From Erythrophleum ivorense (taxonomy: Eukaryota; Streptophyta; Magnoliopsida; Fabales; Fabaceae): a stretch of 64,000 nt of DNA. Where the stretch lies: NCBI GenBank assembly GCA_026724425.1, contig JAIUCV010000019.1, positions 6,528,211 through 6,592,210 on the forward strand, in the 5' to 3' direction. The notes under the pieces are model-generated. The model did not search any database. It was not told the origin of the DNA and was given only the letters and a program-made list of their open reading frames with translations. Every line of letters starts with the position of its first letter. The stretch's first letter is position 1. The translations under genes and the position numbers were made by a program. Below, piece by piece: positions 33,587 to 44,448 of this stretch.

Positions 33587-36488
33587 TGTAACAGCCAAGA
33601 AAAAGAAAAGAGAAAAGGAAAGGAAAAAAGAAAGATGAAAATTTTCGAAAAGCTGAAAATTTTCTAAGTCTTCTCGCCATAGCGAGAAATGGCATTGCCA
33701 TAGCGAGAATGCCCTCTCGCCGTAGCGAAAATGCTCCTAGCTATAGCCAGTGCGGCATTCCATACAAAAACCAGGGAGTTGCTCACCGTAGCAACGCTAT
33801 AGCGAAGGCAGAGGTCTGGAACAGGCTCGAGCTCGCCGTAGCGACGCCATAGCGAAGGCAGAGGTCTGGAACAGACACGAGCTCGCCGTAGCGAGGGCAA
33901 TGGCTCGCTATAGCGAGAGCGGTCCAAAAAAACGAGAAAAAGAGAATTTGACTTTTTAAAAGCTTCCAAATCTCTTCTTTCTTCTTCTAACTGACTCAAG
34001 CTCGCTTTAGGAGAGAGAAAAGGGCGGAGGAGAGAGAGAGAAGCTTAGGAGAAGAAGAAAGGACAAGAAAGGTAAGAATTCTCATGGCTTTTCTCTTCAT
34101 ATGTTACCCTTCTCCCCTTCCATTCTCTTTCCACGGTTTAGATAGCAAAGATGTTTAGGTCTTGAGTTTGGTTCAGAAGAGAGAGAGTGGGAAATCACTC
34201 TTGAGAGAGAGATTAGAAGTTATGTAGTCTTCTCTTTCTTGCTTTCCCTTCTTAAAAGCTTGAGAAGTTTGAGAAAAGAGAGAGGATAGCTAATGGATTC
34301 TAGTGAGAGAAAGAAACCTAGTTTGAGAAGCTCAGTGGAGTTGATTAGAAGAGATTCCCTAGCTTAAGAATCAAGTATCAAGGAACTAATTCTATGCTTT
34401 TGTGTGGTTAGGCTCAAGAAAAGTCCCCCATCTAGAAGTGGTAGTGAAATCCATAAGGGAGGAGACAAGTGAAAGAGGAAGTAGTGAATAGCTAACAAGG
34501 TAGTTCTCTCCACCTTCTTTCATGCATAATTGTGTGTTTACATTGTCTTACTTGTATGTATATATGATATGAGCTATAAGAAGTGTGTTAGCATAATGAG
34601 ATATTATGAATTGAAATGATGATTATATGATTGTTTTGGTTTGCTTGAGGAATGGAAAAGCCAATAACCCCTAAGCCAAGGTGAGGATGAGCCAAGCCCT
34701 TAAGTTGGTTGAGACAAGAGTAAAGAGTCTCCCAAAAGTAAGGTTGACTCCCAAAGAGTAAGGGTTGAGTCTAAGGACCTCTTAAGAATGGGTGAGGCAA
34801 GTCCAAAAGCCACAAGTGAGTGGGTAAGGCTATTCCATGTACTTAGCAAGCTTCTAAATGTTATGTATGGCCTATTCACATGTTGAGAATGTTTTTCCTT
34901 ATGCATGGCCAATTCACATGTTTTAAATGCTTTCATCATGATTTTATATGCTAACATGCCATACATGCACAATGAGACTTGTTTGCATGCTATATATGTA
35001 TGATTGAATGAGAGATGAACTATTGGAATTTTCTGAATCTCACCCTCCCTCTCCACCATCTAAACATGCCAGGTGGACCAAGTGAGGTAAGAGATGGGAA
35101 CCATCATCAAGCATGAGGCTAGGGAGACTACAGAAAAGTGTAAAGGAATTTCTTGTAAATACATTGTACATGAGACAAATGATGTAAAGTAATGATGTAA
35201 CCTTTATGAATGATTGTAAGCTAATGCATGTATGACGAATGTATGAGAATGAGGCCTATTATGAATGAAGAGGCAATTTTGGTGTGAAATGCTCAATGTT
35301 AGTATAGGCTATATGGGTGTATAAGGGGGCATGGGGTAGTGAGTTTATCCAATCTAAGTTGTCAGACACTTGAGTCATGATTGATGGCCCCTAGAGATTC
35401 TTTCTCATGTGCTCAAAGGGTCATAGAGGTAGAAGAACCAAGATTGGATCCCATGAGCCCTATTTTTAAGCCAAGAAAGTGGCTTTTTGCACATGATGTC
35501 AAGAGGTAACCATATGACCTCTTTTTGCTATGAAATTTGACATGTAACTAGATCATGTTTAGAGCTTTTTTGGAAGCTAGATTTCATGTCATTTAGAGGT
35601 CTATAGCATTCTCTATGATTTTTCAAAGTTGACATCAAAAATTCGGATTTCAGAAAATACTGTTCATTTGGTCAGTTTAGAAATCGTGTCATCCGAGTGG
35701 CAAATGTAGTCCAATGACTACGAAATTTTATACACAGAAACTAGATGGTCACAGTGACTTGTAGGAACTGGAAGCACCTCATTTAGAGGTCTAGAGAGGA
35801 AGTTATGCAATTTCGAAGTTCCTGCCCAGAATCAGACACCCAACCAGACCCGAAGTACTGTTTCATCGGTTTCCGGGAGTTTGGTCTGGTGAACTGATCT
35901 GAAGATATTTTTCTCCTCTAGCTAACATCCACATATTTCCATAGAGATATTGTTTGCAAGCATTGGATTTTTGTGGAATTAGTTAGACATTTTCAAAGTC
36001 CATATCAGTAAACTGTGACAGCAAAGGAGCCCCCTCTGACCAGTGAACGATTTTGATGTCAAACTCAGGATATGTGAGATATTGAGACTTCTACATATTT
36101 TTAGTATGAAGTAGACATCTTAATATTTCTAGAATGACCGAGATCATGCAGATACGATTTTTCTGCATTTAGTTATGCATTTCCAAACTTAGCCCAGAAA
36201 TGAAGCAAAATCTGCCAAGAACGAAAATGCATGTCTCAAATCCCTTTCTGCTTTCCATGAGTTTAAAGCATGTTGTTGGGATTGAAATAAATCTTAGTAG
36301 TATAATTAAGCATGAGGATGTAGAGAAAGAGCTCACCCGGTCCATGTGACTTTCAGTGGAAATCTACCCATACATAATGCCATAGAAATCAAGCATAAGG
36401 TAGAGTAAATAACCTCCCTTGTATGCTTAGCATGTGTATATGAGTATGTAAGGCATGATGGGTATGAGCTAGCAAGTAAGGTGTTACA
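33587..36488 (+). mobile_element. gypsy-type solo LTR (2.9 kb) with perfect 5-bp target duplication
   Basis: Begins TGTAACAGCC, ends GGTGTTACA, and is flanked by CTTTC at 33582-33586 and 36489-36493. It is related to the LTRs at 41471, 45463, 46101 and 53316: it shares a TATAGCGAG motif array near its start and an internal run of 'caaaagtc' repeats (about 34670-34830). No gag, PBS or pol is present. It is inserted in the older minus-strand LTR. Confidence 0.85.
33670..33925 (+). repeat. TATAGCGAG-type motif array in the solo LTR
   Basis: About ten variants of 'ccatagcgag', 'ccgtagcga' and 'ctatagcgag' occur within 255 bp, much richer in GC than the surroundings. Corresponding arrays lie in the related LTRs. 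Confidence 0.75.
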
Positions 36489-36731
36489 CTTTCTATATTT
36501 CAAATTAAATCCCAATAATTCCATGATCTTTAAAATAATAAAATTTCACTAATTAAGTCTTCATAATCATACCTTTTTAACTAGATATTAAATTATTAAT
36601 ATAAATTTTCCATATAAATAATTCCCATAAAATTAATGCCTTTTAGTTCCTTATATAATAAATATGAAAATCTTAGTTAAATCCTTAATTAATTATATGA
36701 ATTAATTTAATAATACGAGATATTACATTGA

Positions 36732-37650
36732 AGAATAAGATCTTGAGGAGTTGGTGGTGTAGATGGTGGCACTTTACAGTGGCATAAGAATTATATATTT
36801 TTTTAACTTTCTTATTGGGCAAATCATTTGATATGCCATGGTCTTGACATGATACACATTAAGAAAAATGTATGTAATAATGTGCTATTCACTTTGCTAA
36901 TGAGTCTAGACAATTAAAAGACCATTTAAGTGTATGGAAAAACTTATAAGAAATAGGAATTAGGTCCTATATCTAACCCAATGACAATGGTAGATATCCC
37001 TTGGCCTTGTTCACTTTGAAAAATACAAATAATAATGTCTTTTTTAAGACTTTAAAGGATATTATTATGCTAGCTAGTTATTCAAGCAACATTTTCAGAT
37101 GTACTAATTTGAGATAACATAAGATTCGAGGATTGAAAAGCCATAACTCATATGTTCTTATGGAGTAATTTTTACCTTTAGTCATGAAAAAGACACTTCA
37201 CAATCAAGTGTTAGTAATTTTGATTGACTTATTTTATTTTTCAAATAGTTATATAATAAAGTATTAAACAGTAAGTGTGAATGAACTTGATCAAAGTTTT
37301 TCTCATACTATGTTATTTGTAGATATTATTCTTGCTTTATTCTTTATAATTATGATTCATTTGATTGTATATTTAATTAAAGAAGTCAAATTTGGAAGTC
37401 TTGATCATTATCGATAGAAGTACCCTACAAAGAGGCAAATAATACTCATTGAATTATTTTTAATTGTTTAAAATAATTTAATTTCATCCATGGCTTCTTA
37501 TGTAATGTGTTTAATAGATACTTAAGAGAAGTTAGAGCCTTACGTATGAAATAAGCTATAGCCGAAGAGCTCAATAGTCAAGGGTTACTTGGCTCAAGAA
37601 AGTGTTAACTTTTTGCTCAAGGTATTTATATGGAGTAGAGATAGCATTCA
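36732..37650 (+). pseudogene. CACTA TNP2 transposase, C-terminal block
   Basis: Resumes after the solo LTR with a degraded PYW...GLD.IH..KN segment, then ESRQLKDHLSVWKNL, NDNGRYPLALFTLKNTNNNV, FFKTLKDIIM, ASYSSNIFRCTNL and IRGLKSHNSYVLM, the last part of the TNP2 catalytic domain. Between 37515 and 37650 a DUF4218-like scrap reads RYLREVRALRMK-stop-AIAEELN. Stops are frequent. Confidence 0.75.
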
Positions 37651-37893
37651 ACCGTTTTAGGCAAGTTGACGATTGAACTAATGTTAGGCTATCTAATGCC
37701 AGCACTTTGTTTCTACTTGTTGAAAATCTAGTGAGTGGTTTCTAGTTTAATTGAATCATATGAATGAATGTTTTTATATTTTGATCTTTAATTTATAATA
37801 AATAGCATTTCATTTTGAATTTCAAGCATCAAGTGATCACAATAGTGGACACATGCCTATTGATGATAGTCATTCCTTACATTCTAGTAATAT

Positions 37894-38298
37894 TAGAAGT
37901 AATCAAGGCCTAATCTAACTTAGCTAGCCCAACCATATTAGGTCGGGTTCAGTTGAGCCAAAAATTAAAAATATGTTGACTAGGCCAACTATGTTGGCAA
38001 ATTTGACCTAATTTGACATACTCTTATTGATTAAAAAATTATTTTTAGAGGAATTTTTATGATATTTTATTTTTTGGGAGGCAAAATATAATTTTACAGG
38101 AATTTATATAAAAATTTTATTTTTCAAGTATCATTTTATAATTTTTACTAAAAATTTTAAAAAAAATTAAATTGGTTCAATCAACTTAGGATACTACCTC
38201 AACCTAAGTACTAGGCTTAGAATTTGAAGCCCACTACAAAATTGAGTGGACACTGAGCTAGGCCAATATCCAGCTTGATCCGGGGTTTGTACACCTTT
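37894..38298. repeat. second hAT-type MITE
   Basis: TAGTAATAT occurs at 37885-37893 and 38299-38307, giving an 8- or 9-bp duplication. The right end reads GGGGTTTGTACACCTTT, the classic plant hAT MITE end; the left end, TAGAAGTAATCAAGGCC, pairs only loosely. It lies downstream of the TNP2 gene. Confidence 0.6.
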
Positions 38299-38519
38299 TA
38301 GTAATATGAATAATTAGCTTGGATAGATTTTAATTACATTTTTACTTTGACTTATTTGTAGCTATAATGGAATATAAATATTTATTTACAATTTAAATAG
38401 CATGTTAGTTGTTGCTGTCGAATGTTGGTTGGAAATTATTTTGCTATAGCTTTGGTGAAAAAAATGGATAGAAAAATGTAATGACATGGAAAAAAAAAGG
38501 AATTTAGTAGCAATTGAAT

Positions 38520-38700
38520 CACTACCCTAAAATTAGCATATTTTTAACCACGGTTTACAAGAACTATGGTTAGACCACGATTTTACCAATGATTAGCAAA
38601 AAATCATGGTTAAACTTTTCGTGATGAATAATTTACTAACTAATTCCAAAGCCATCATTAAAAGCCTTAGCAATGGTTAGAACTGTTTCCAAAGAGACCA
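38520..38700 (+). mobile_element. CACTA-type terminus with subterminal repeats
   Basis: CACTACCCTAAAATTAGC followed by repeated 'aaccacggttt', 'aactatggttagacc', 'accacgatttt', 'aatcatggttaaac' and 'gcaatggttagaac'. Orientation shows an element extending to the right. No partner end was found before 41.4 kb. Confidence 0.5.
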
Positions 38701-39528
38701 AAATAATAGTTACTAAAAACATATTTTTTAAATAAAGATCTACAAGCAAGATCCTTCACCCTAACATAGGTTATATAAGAGATTGGTTCAAGAGTGAGCT
38801 CTTCTGACTATAATACGTATGGTTATGATAGTTGAAGAAATTTCATAAATTTCTTATTTTTAAGGGACATTTTATTGAAATTTCTTTAGAAGATGAAAAT
38901 AAGTCCATTATGAAAATAAAGGTTTTAACTTAATAGAGTGATATTCTTAATGAAATAATTTTAAAATGGGATTTTTTTTCTTGACAGCCTTTTGGTATGA
39001 TAAAAATGTTAAATTCTAAATTGTTTTATTAGGTTTATAGATATGAGATGCATCTTATACCCACGTTGGTCACACCTTTGGTTTTGGGTTGTGACAAGTT
39101 ACTTGAAAATAGTTTTTTGAATTTTCAAAAAAAAAATCCTTAACAATCCAAAAAATAAGTTCTTTTATCTATTTCATCCTTAATATCATTAGTTCATATG
39201 TCACTTTAGAGTCTCTTGTAAAGAATGTATAGTTTAAAGGAAGGAGTTTTAAATGAAATATAAGAAACAACATTAAAGATAAAATAAACAAAATGATTTA
39301 TTTCTCAAAGAGTGAAAGTTATAACATGTTTTTCATTTTTGAAAATTCAAGGGACTATTTACAAGTAATTTGAGTCTAAGATGAAGTTGTACACTTTTGT
39401 TTTGACTTTTTGATATAAACTAATAAAGATCTAAGAGGAAGAACAAAGGATCTTGTGTTGTGATTGACTCTTACAAAAGTGGTAACAAGTTGAAAATTTA
39501 TAGGGTCAATCAATTGCCTAAACTTATT
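38701..39528. other. A+T-rich sequence, probably transposon-derived
   Basis: No reading frame or terminal motif was recognised. Confidence 0.35.
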
Positions 39529-39706
39529 ACATCCAACTTTACATAATTTGGATTTAGCTAATTTTAACTTACAATTTTATTCGAATAAATGTTTGCTAGT
39601 GAAGTCTTTTATGTACATTTCCAACCAATTGTCCTTGTGTAGGTAACCTAATTAATAAATTAGAAGTTAATTAATAACTTTATAAAATTCTAATTTGATG
39701 CCTTAT
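39529..39706 (+). repeat. empty-site relative of the flanks of the Pack-MULE-like element
   Basis: The left part ('acatccaactttacataatt') matches 71-113. After 'acaatttta' it continues with 'cgaataaatgtttgctagt' and 'aattagaagttaattaat', matching 2332-2433. The 2.2-kb element is absent here. Confidence 0.65.
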
Positions 39707-40327
39707 CTTTTTTGCTTTTGTTCTATACTCGTTATATTTAAGAATGTAGTTTCTTATATTTTTGTCATCAGGTTTTCCTATTAAAACATGATAAGCATAA
39801 AGATTTCAATAATGATATAAAATGCATGGTTTTTGTAAACAAATATATGGCTCTTGAAAGAAATTAAATTGACATTAAGAGTCAGATTTAGATACTTACC
39901 TGGAGGCATCAAAAAATGGATCTTGCTTGAATCTTTGCCTTTGGCAATTTAGAATGGAATCACTAATAAACTCCTATCTCTATTCCATAACAAAAGGCAC
40001 CATAATCTCTATGGAGAATTTTTGTTCTATGTGTTTATACTTCTTTTGGGTTTCAAAGAAGAAACTAAGAGGGAGAGAGAGATAGTAGTTTCTCTTTATT
40101 TACCTTTCACTTAATGCATGACTAAATAACTAGCACACATTCTCCTTAGTCAGTTTCTAATAATATTTTAATTGACTTTTATTTTGAATTTCAAAAGATC
40201 AAATTTTAAACATTAATTAATTACTAATTAATATATATATATATATATAATTTTTTAAATTCCTTTCAATTTGGGCTTTTGCTATGAATTTAAATCAGCC
40301 TTTCATAGTTGGCCTAATAATCCAACA
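39707..40327 (-). repeat. probable copia-type LTR on the minus strand
   Basis: On the minus strand TGTTGGATTATTAGGCC starts at 40327, preceded by a purine-rich AAGTGAGAA, matching the PPT plus LTR start of many plant copia elements. The other LTR edge was not located; it may overlap the repeat at 39529. Confidence 0.4.
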
Positions 40328-41470
40328 TTTCTCACTTGCATATAATGGGGTGAACAATATATAATTCTAACTCATCACTTTTCTTAGACTTTCATACTAG
40401 GTGCTTTGCTGTGACCAATCAGGAGCTCCCACACTAGAAATCCCATTATAAGATCACCATGGGAGACAAATCCCTTAAATATACTTTAGACACTTGTTCA
40501 TCTACCTTGGATGCTTAAATTCACCTATATACACCATATTTTTCACTTATGACAAATTGATTTTCTCTTGATTTTAATTTATTTAGATTGCCTTTTCATA
40601 TGCATAGTATCCATATTTATGAGGTCACTAAGACTTCATAGTGAGTATATTTTAGATACTAGTATAATTGTGTATAGCTTAATTAGGTGATCTTCCTTTT
40701 ACCCTTATACCATTTAGATCAGAATTAGCTGCTTTCTTAACATTAATTCTTTATATTAAATCTACCATAATCATATGTATGCTAAAATAGTAAACATGGA
40801 CTCATCTCCTCATGATATTGTCAAAATTATAAGAGCATCCATGAAAGACTTTGATCCTTTATGGGACTCACATAGTAATGAAGTAAAGATATATTGACTT
40901 ACTTCTTGATTATGGTTCTTAAGTACATGCAGTTTAAATAGCATGCTATGGTATTTCTTTTATTTCATTTGAATTATGCTAATTTAATTTATTTATTAAC
41001 ATTGTACAAATCTTTATCTAAACACACACAATGTCTAACTCAAATTATACTATTTCAGTCACCTTTTATGATGCCTTAGAAGAGAATTTGAATTTGGTTA
41101 CAAATATTATGGATGGTGGGAATCCATAATTCGATTCATAGTTATATCTTTATTTGGATCTCATCTTGACTTTCCTTTTCTTTCTTTTTTATCGAGGTAA
41201 CATATTTATGTTTTTCTATTTTTCTTTTTATTCCATATTGATGCTTATGCTACCTCGTATAGCAAACATAAATGTCTTATCTTTGCTCATTCCTTATAAG
41301 CACCAAAGGATGATTGCTCATCTAAGAAAGCCAATTTTATCAACTTGTACAACATACTATCATTGTATATATGTTATCTATGATTATAGCATAACTAATT
41401 TATTTTTGTCAACTCTTAAGTTGTGTTCATGGTGTGATATTCTATATTCTACACTTACCAAGAGACTTTA
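40328..41470. other. A+T-rich sequence, possibly the 3' internal region of the copia remnant
   Basis: No conserved domain. A 115-codon frame at 41154-41501 is hydrophobic and A+T-driven and runs into the gypsy LTR, so it is not taken as a gene. Confidence 0.35.
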
Positions 41471-43930
41471 TGTAACAACTAAAAATTGCAAAAATATTTA
41501 AAATCCTGAAATTTTTCTAAGTCTGCTGGTTATAGCGAGAAATGGCCTAACTATAGCGAATGTACCAGTTCGTTATAGTGAGAATACTTCTAGTTATAGC
41601 GAGTTCAGGCATCCCATACAAAAACTAGGGGATTCCTAACCATAACGCTCACTGTAGTGAGAACAGGGGCCTGGGACTGATACGTGCTCGCCGTAGCGAG
41701 GATTATTCTTTGCTATAGCGAGAGTTAGTCTGGAAAAGCGTGAACAAAGAAAATTTTACCTCTTAAAAAGTCTAGATCCTTTTATTTTCTTCTAATCGAC
41801 CTAAGCTTCATCCAAAACAGAGAAAAGGGCTTGAGAGAGAGAGAGAGACTAAGAAAAGGAAGGAATAACAAGGAAAAGGTAAGCAAACTTGAGATTTCCA
41901 TAGCTCTCTTCCTTACAATTTTGTACTTCTCTCTATGCCCTCTCTTTCTATGGTTTTGGTTGTTGAATTAGTTTTGTTTTGAGCTTAGTTTAGAAGAGGG
42001 AGAGTGGAGAATAAAAAGGAAGGTGAAGGCAAAAAAGAATCACTCTTGAAACTTCTTCTTCTTTGCTTTCCTTAAGTATGTTGGTTTTACCAACTTGAGA
42101 GCTTGAGAGAGGAAGGAAGTCTGACCTAGAGCAAGCAAGAAATTCTTGAATTAGAGTGTGAGAAGTTAAGAAATATAAAAGACCTAGAAAAAGAGTTAGT
42201 AAAATTTTAGAGGGAGAACCCTTAGTTTCTTACATACTTTATAAGGTTTGCCATGATAAAAAACCTCTTAGCTTTGTGAGTAATTATTGAGTTATAAGAG
42301 AGTAATTCCATGCTATTTGTTGTGTCTAGGCTCAAGAGAAGCAATTCCATTTAATTGTGATTATAAGATCAAGAAGGGAGAAGAGAAATCGAAAGGGAAG
42401 GCTTGTGTTGGCTTGTAAGGTAGCTCTCCATTCTTTCTTATTGCATTCTTGGATGTGTAATAGTCATTGTATGTTTGTGTATGTGCTTGTATTGTGAGAC
42501 ATACCATTTGATGTTGCCTTAATGCATTAGTACCAATATATTTATATTTTGGGTTGTGAAAATTGCTCGGGTGAGATAGTGCCAAAAGTCCCTTGTGATG
42601 AGTGAGGTAGAGCTAAAAGTCCCTAGAAATGGGTGAAACAAGGTCAAAAGTCTCATAATTGAGTGAGGCCAAATCAAAAGTCCTTAAATTTAGGGTGAGG
42701 CCAATATTAAAGTCTCAAAAATCAAGTAAGGCTAGACCAAAAGTCTCTAAAGCTTATTTGTGGCATTGATATGATATTCATAGCATGTAAATCATGTGTT
42801 GTATGATTGTAAATGGTCAGATGCTTACTTGCATGCTTTGACTTATTTATATGCCTTGATTGCTTCCTTGAATGAGAGTATGAGTTATTAAGATTCCATG
42901 AATCTCACCCCCTTTCCTCTCCTATCTCATATGGTCCAAGTAGAGTTCAAGAGCCTAAGAGTAGAGACTATGAGGCATAAAAGGCCTTTGTTTTCACACT
43001 TTTATACACTTTTGCATAGTTTGATGTATAGGAAAGCCAAAGTGCTTATGTATGCATATTTTTTTAGATGTAAATGCTTAAACAAGTGTAAAAGTATATA
43101 TAAATGATGTATGATCTATGTATGGAACTAAAATAATGAAAAGATGAGATTTGACCCTTTATGTAGTAGTGTACTTTTACCTGTAGCATGGTGAGTTTGA
43201 GATGTGTGTTGGTTTGGATCACTTGGGCAATTCATATATGTTGTGTTTATACTTTAAAACTTACCCAAGAGGTGCGAGAGCATGTAGGAAACCATTTACC
43301 CTCATTTTGAACCATTTATGGTGTCAAAACTATCAAATTTGTGAGTTCTATCAAAGTATGACCAATGAGCTCTTCTTGATGTGAAATTTGGTATACCTCT
43401 AGAACTTGTTGAGATCTTCTTGGGAAGCTAAAGTGTATAATATTTGAAGGTCTAGTAAATATTTGAAAAATTTTTGAAATTGGAGAATTTTTTAGTTTTG
43501 GCTAGTTCCTATGCTAATAGGTCTAAAATTAAATCTATATCATTCATGGACCAAAAGGTGTCCAATTATCATGAAATTTTATAGGGATAAACTAGACATC
43601 TACAGTGACCTATACCAATTGAAACCACCTCAATTGGAGGTCTGTAGAGGGAGAAATAACTTTCTAAAGTTTTATGTCATCATCAGGAAAGCCATCCAAC
43701 CTTCATTACTGTTCCATCAGTTTTCAAGGTCCAAAGGCTATTGAAATGATATGTACTTATTTTTTTCCTCTATTTAACATTTGTAGCTTTCCAAATTGGT
43801 ATAGTTTACTTAAATTAGATTTTTTTAGAATTAGTTATGAATTTTTGAAATTCATGATAGTAAGTTGCATCAGTACCAGGGATAGCCGGATCTTTGTCTC
43901 TTTTTCGATGTCAAACGTGGTCCAAACATT
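41471..43930 (+). repeat. truncated 5' LTR of the plus-strand gypsy element
   Basis: Starts TGTAACAACT, has the TATAGCGAG-type array at 41525-41735 and the 'caaaagtc' repeats at 42590-42750. It follows the related LTR (reverse of 46500-48785) up to the block 'tcgatgtcaaacgtggtcc' at about 43905-43925. The end of the LTR and the PBS are missing: gag-like sequence follows directly. Confidence 0.7.
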
Positions 43931-44040
43931 GAGTTGAATCAGTTTATGAAGAATAGTCCACCCTCGTTTGACAAGAAATTGGATGCGAATAAGGTGGAAG
44001 CTTGGATTATGGAGTAAAAAGAAATATTTTTGGTGAACAA
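43931..44040 (+). pseudogene. gypsy gag scrap
   Basis: Translation NSPPSFDKKLDANKVEAWIM matches the start of the gag domain in the minus-strand gypsy element (QNSPPSFDGELDTDKAEV at about 52740-52800). It is joined directly to the truncated LTR, so the intervening LTR end, PBS and gag N terminus were deleted. Confidence 0.65.
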
Positions 44041-44448
44041 ACTGGTCAAAGTTTAGGTCAACTAACGTTGAAAAATATCCATCAAAGGGGCTTTAGTTGT
44101 CTCGGGGTTTCTTATGGTTTTTAGGGTCTCTGAACCCTAGAGAACTCAAAACTTTCATTTAAAAAGCCCTAATGTAAAATTTTCAAAATTTGCTCAAAAT
44201 GACGAAAATGCCCTTATATTTCGTCAATCTTTCGTTACATTTCATTTCTTCATTCTAGCTCTATTTTTCTTTCCGTTTGAGCTTGGGATTCTCATTATTA
44301 GGAGTCTAAAATGCTTCCCAAATTTTTAAAACCTTAACTAAGTCATTTTAGGGGACTTCTTTTTGTATCCGATGACTTTCGTACATTAACAAAGAAATTG
44401 TATGTTATTTTCTCATGTTTTCTCTCATTTTCATAGAATTGGATATTA
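44041..44448. other. unclassified segment between gag and integrase scraps
   Basis: Includes 'gaccctagagaactcaaaac'-like words and ends GGATATTACA right at the integrase boundary. It may be part of another LTR. No coding match. Confidence 0.35.

Larger units (their letters stand above)
29642..36727 (-). mobile_element. minus-strand solo LTR interrupted by a hAT gene and a second solo LTR
   Basis: On the minus strand the unit starts TGTAATATCTCG at 36727 and ends GTTAGGTGTTATA at 29642, where canonical LTRs end GTTACA. TTGA flanks both sides (29638-29641, 36728-36731). TNP2 coding sequence lies immediately outside on both sides. Without its two inserts the LTR would be about 2.2 kb. No internal retroelement genes were found, so it is a solo LTR or LTR-only remnant. 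Confidence 0.55.
24500..38500 (+). mobile_element. En/Spm-type CACTA element, heavily nested
   Basis: One TNP2 transposase can be followed in order through three blocks, 26091-26951, 28956-29641 and 36732-37650. A subterminal-like repeat array precedes it at 24600-24960. The gaps are filled by other transposons, several with exact target duplications that restore the TNP2 frame when removed. Neither CACTA terminus is certain: no CACTA was seen near 24.5 kb, and the CACTACCC at 38520 points the wrong way to be this element's right end. Confidence 0.75.

Noticed and set aside
33670..33925. Short repeated motif resembling a CRISPR array
   Set aside because: Repeats are degenerate, too short and irregularly spaced, and lie in a plant LTR.
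33664..33999. 111-codon minus-strand frame rich in RYGE/LPSLRR repeats
   Set aside because: It is the antisense reading of the TATAGCGAG motif array in a solo LTR.
36333..36524. 63-codon minus-strand frame near 36.4 kb
   Set aside because: It crosses the end of the solo LTR and its target duplication, so it cannot be one gene.
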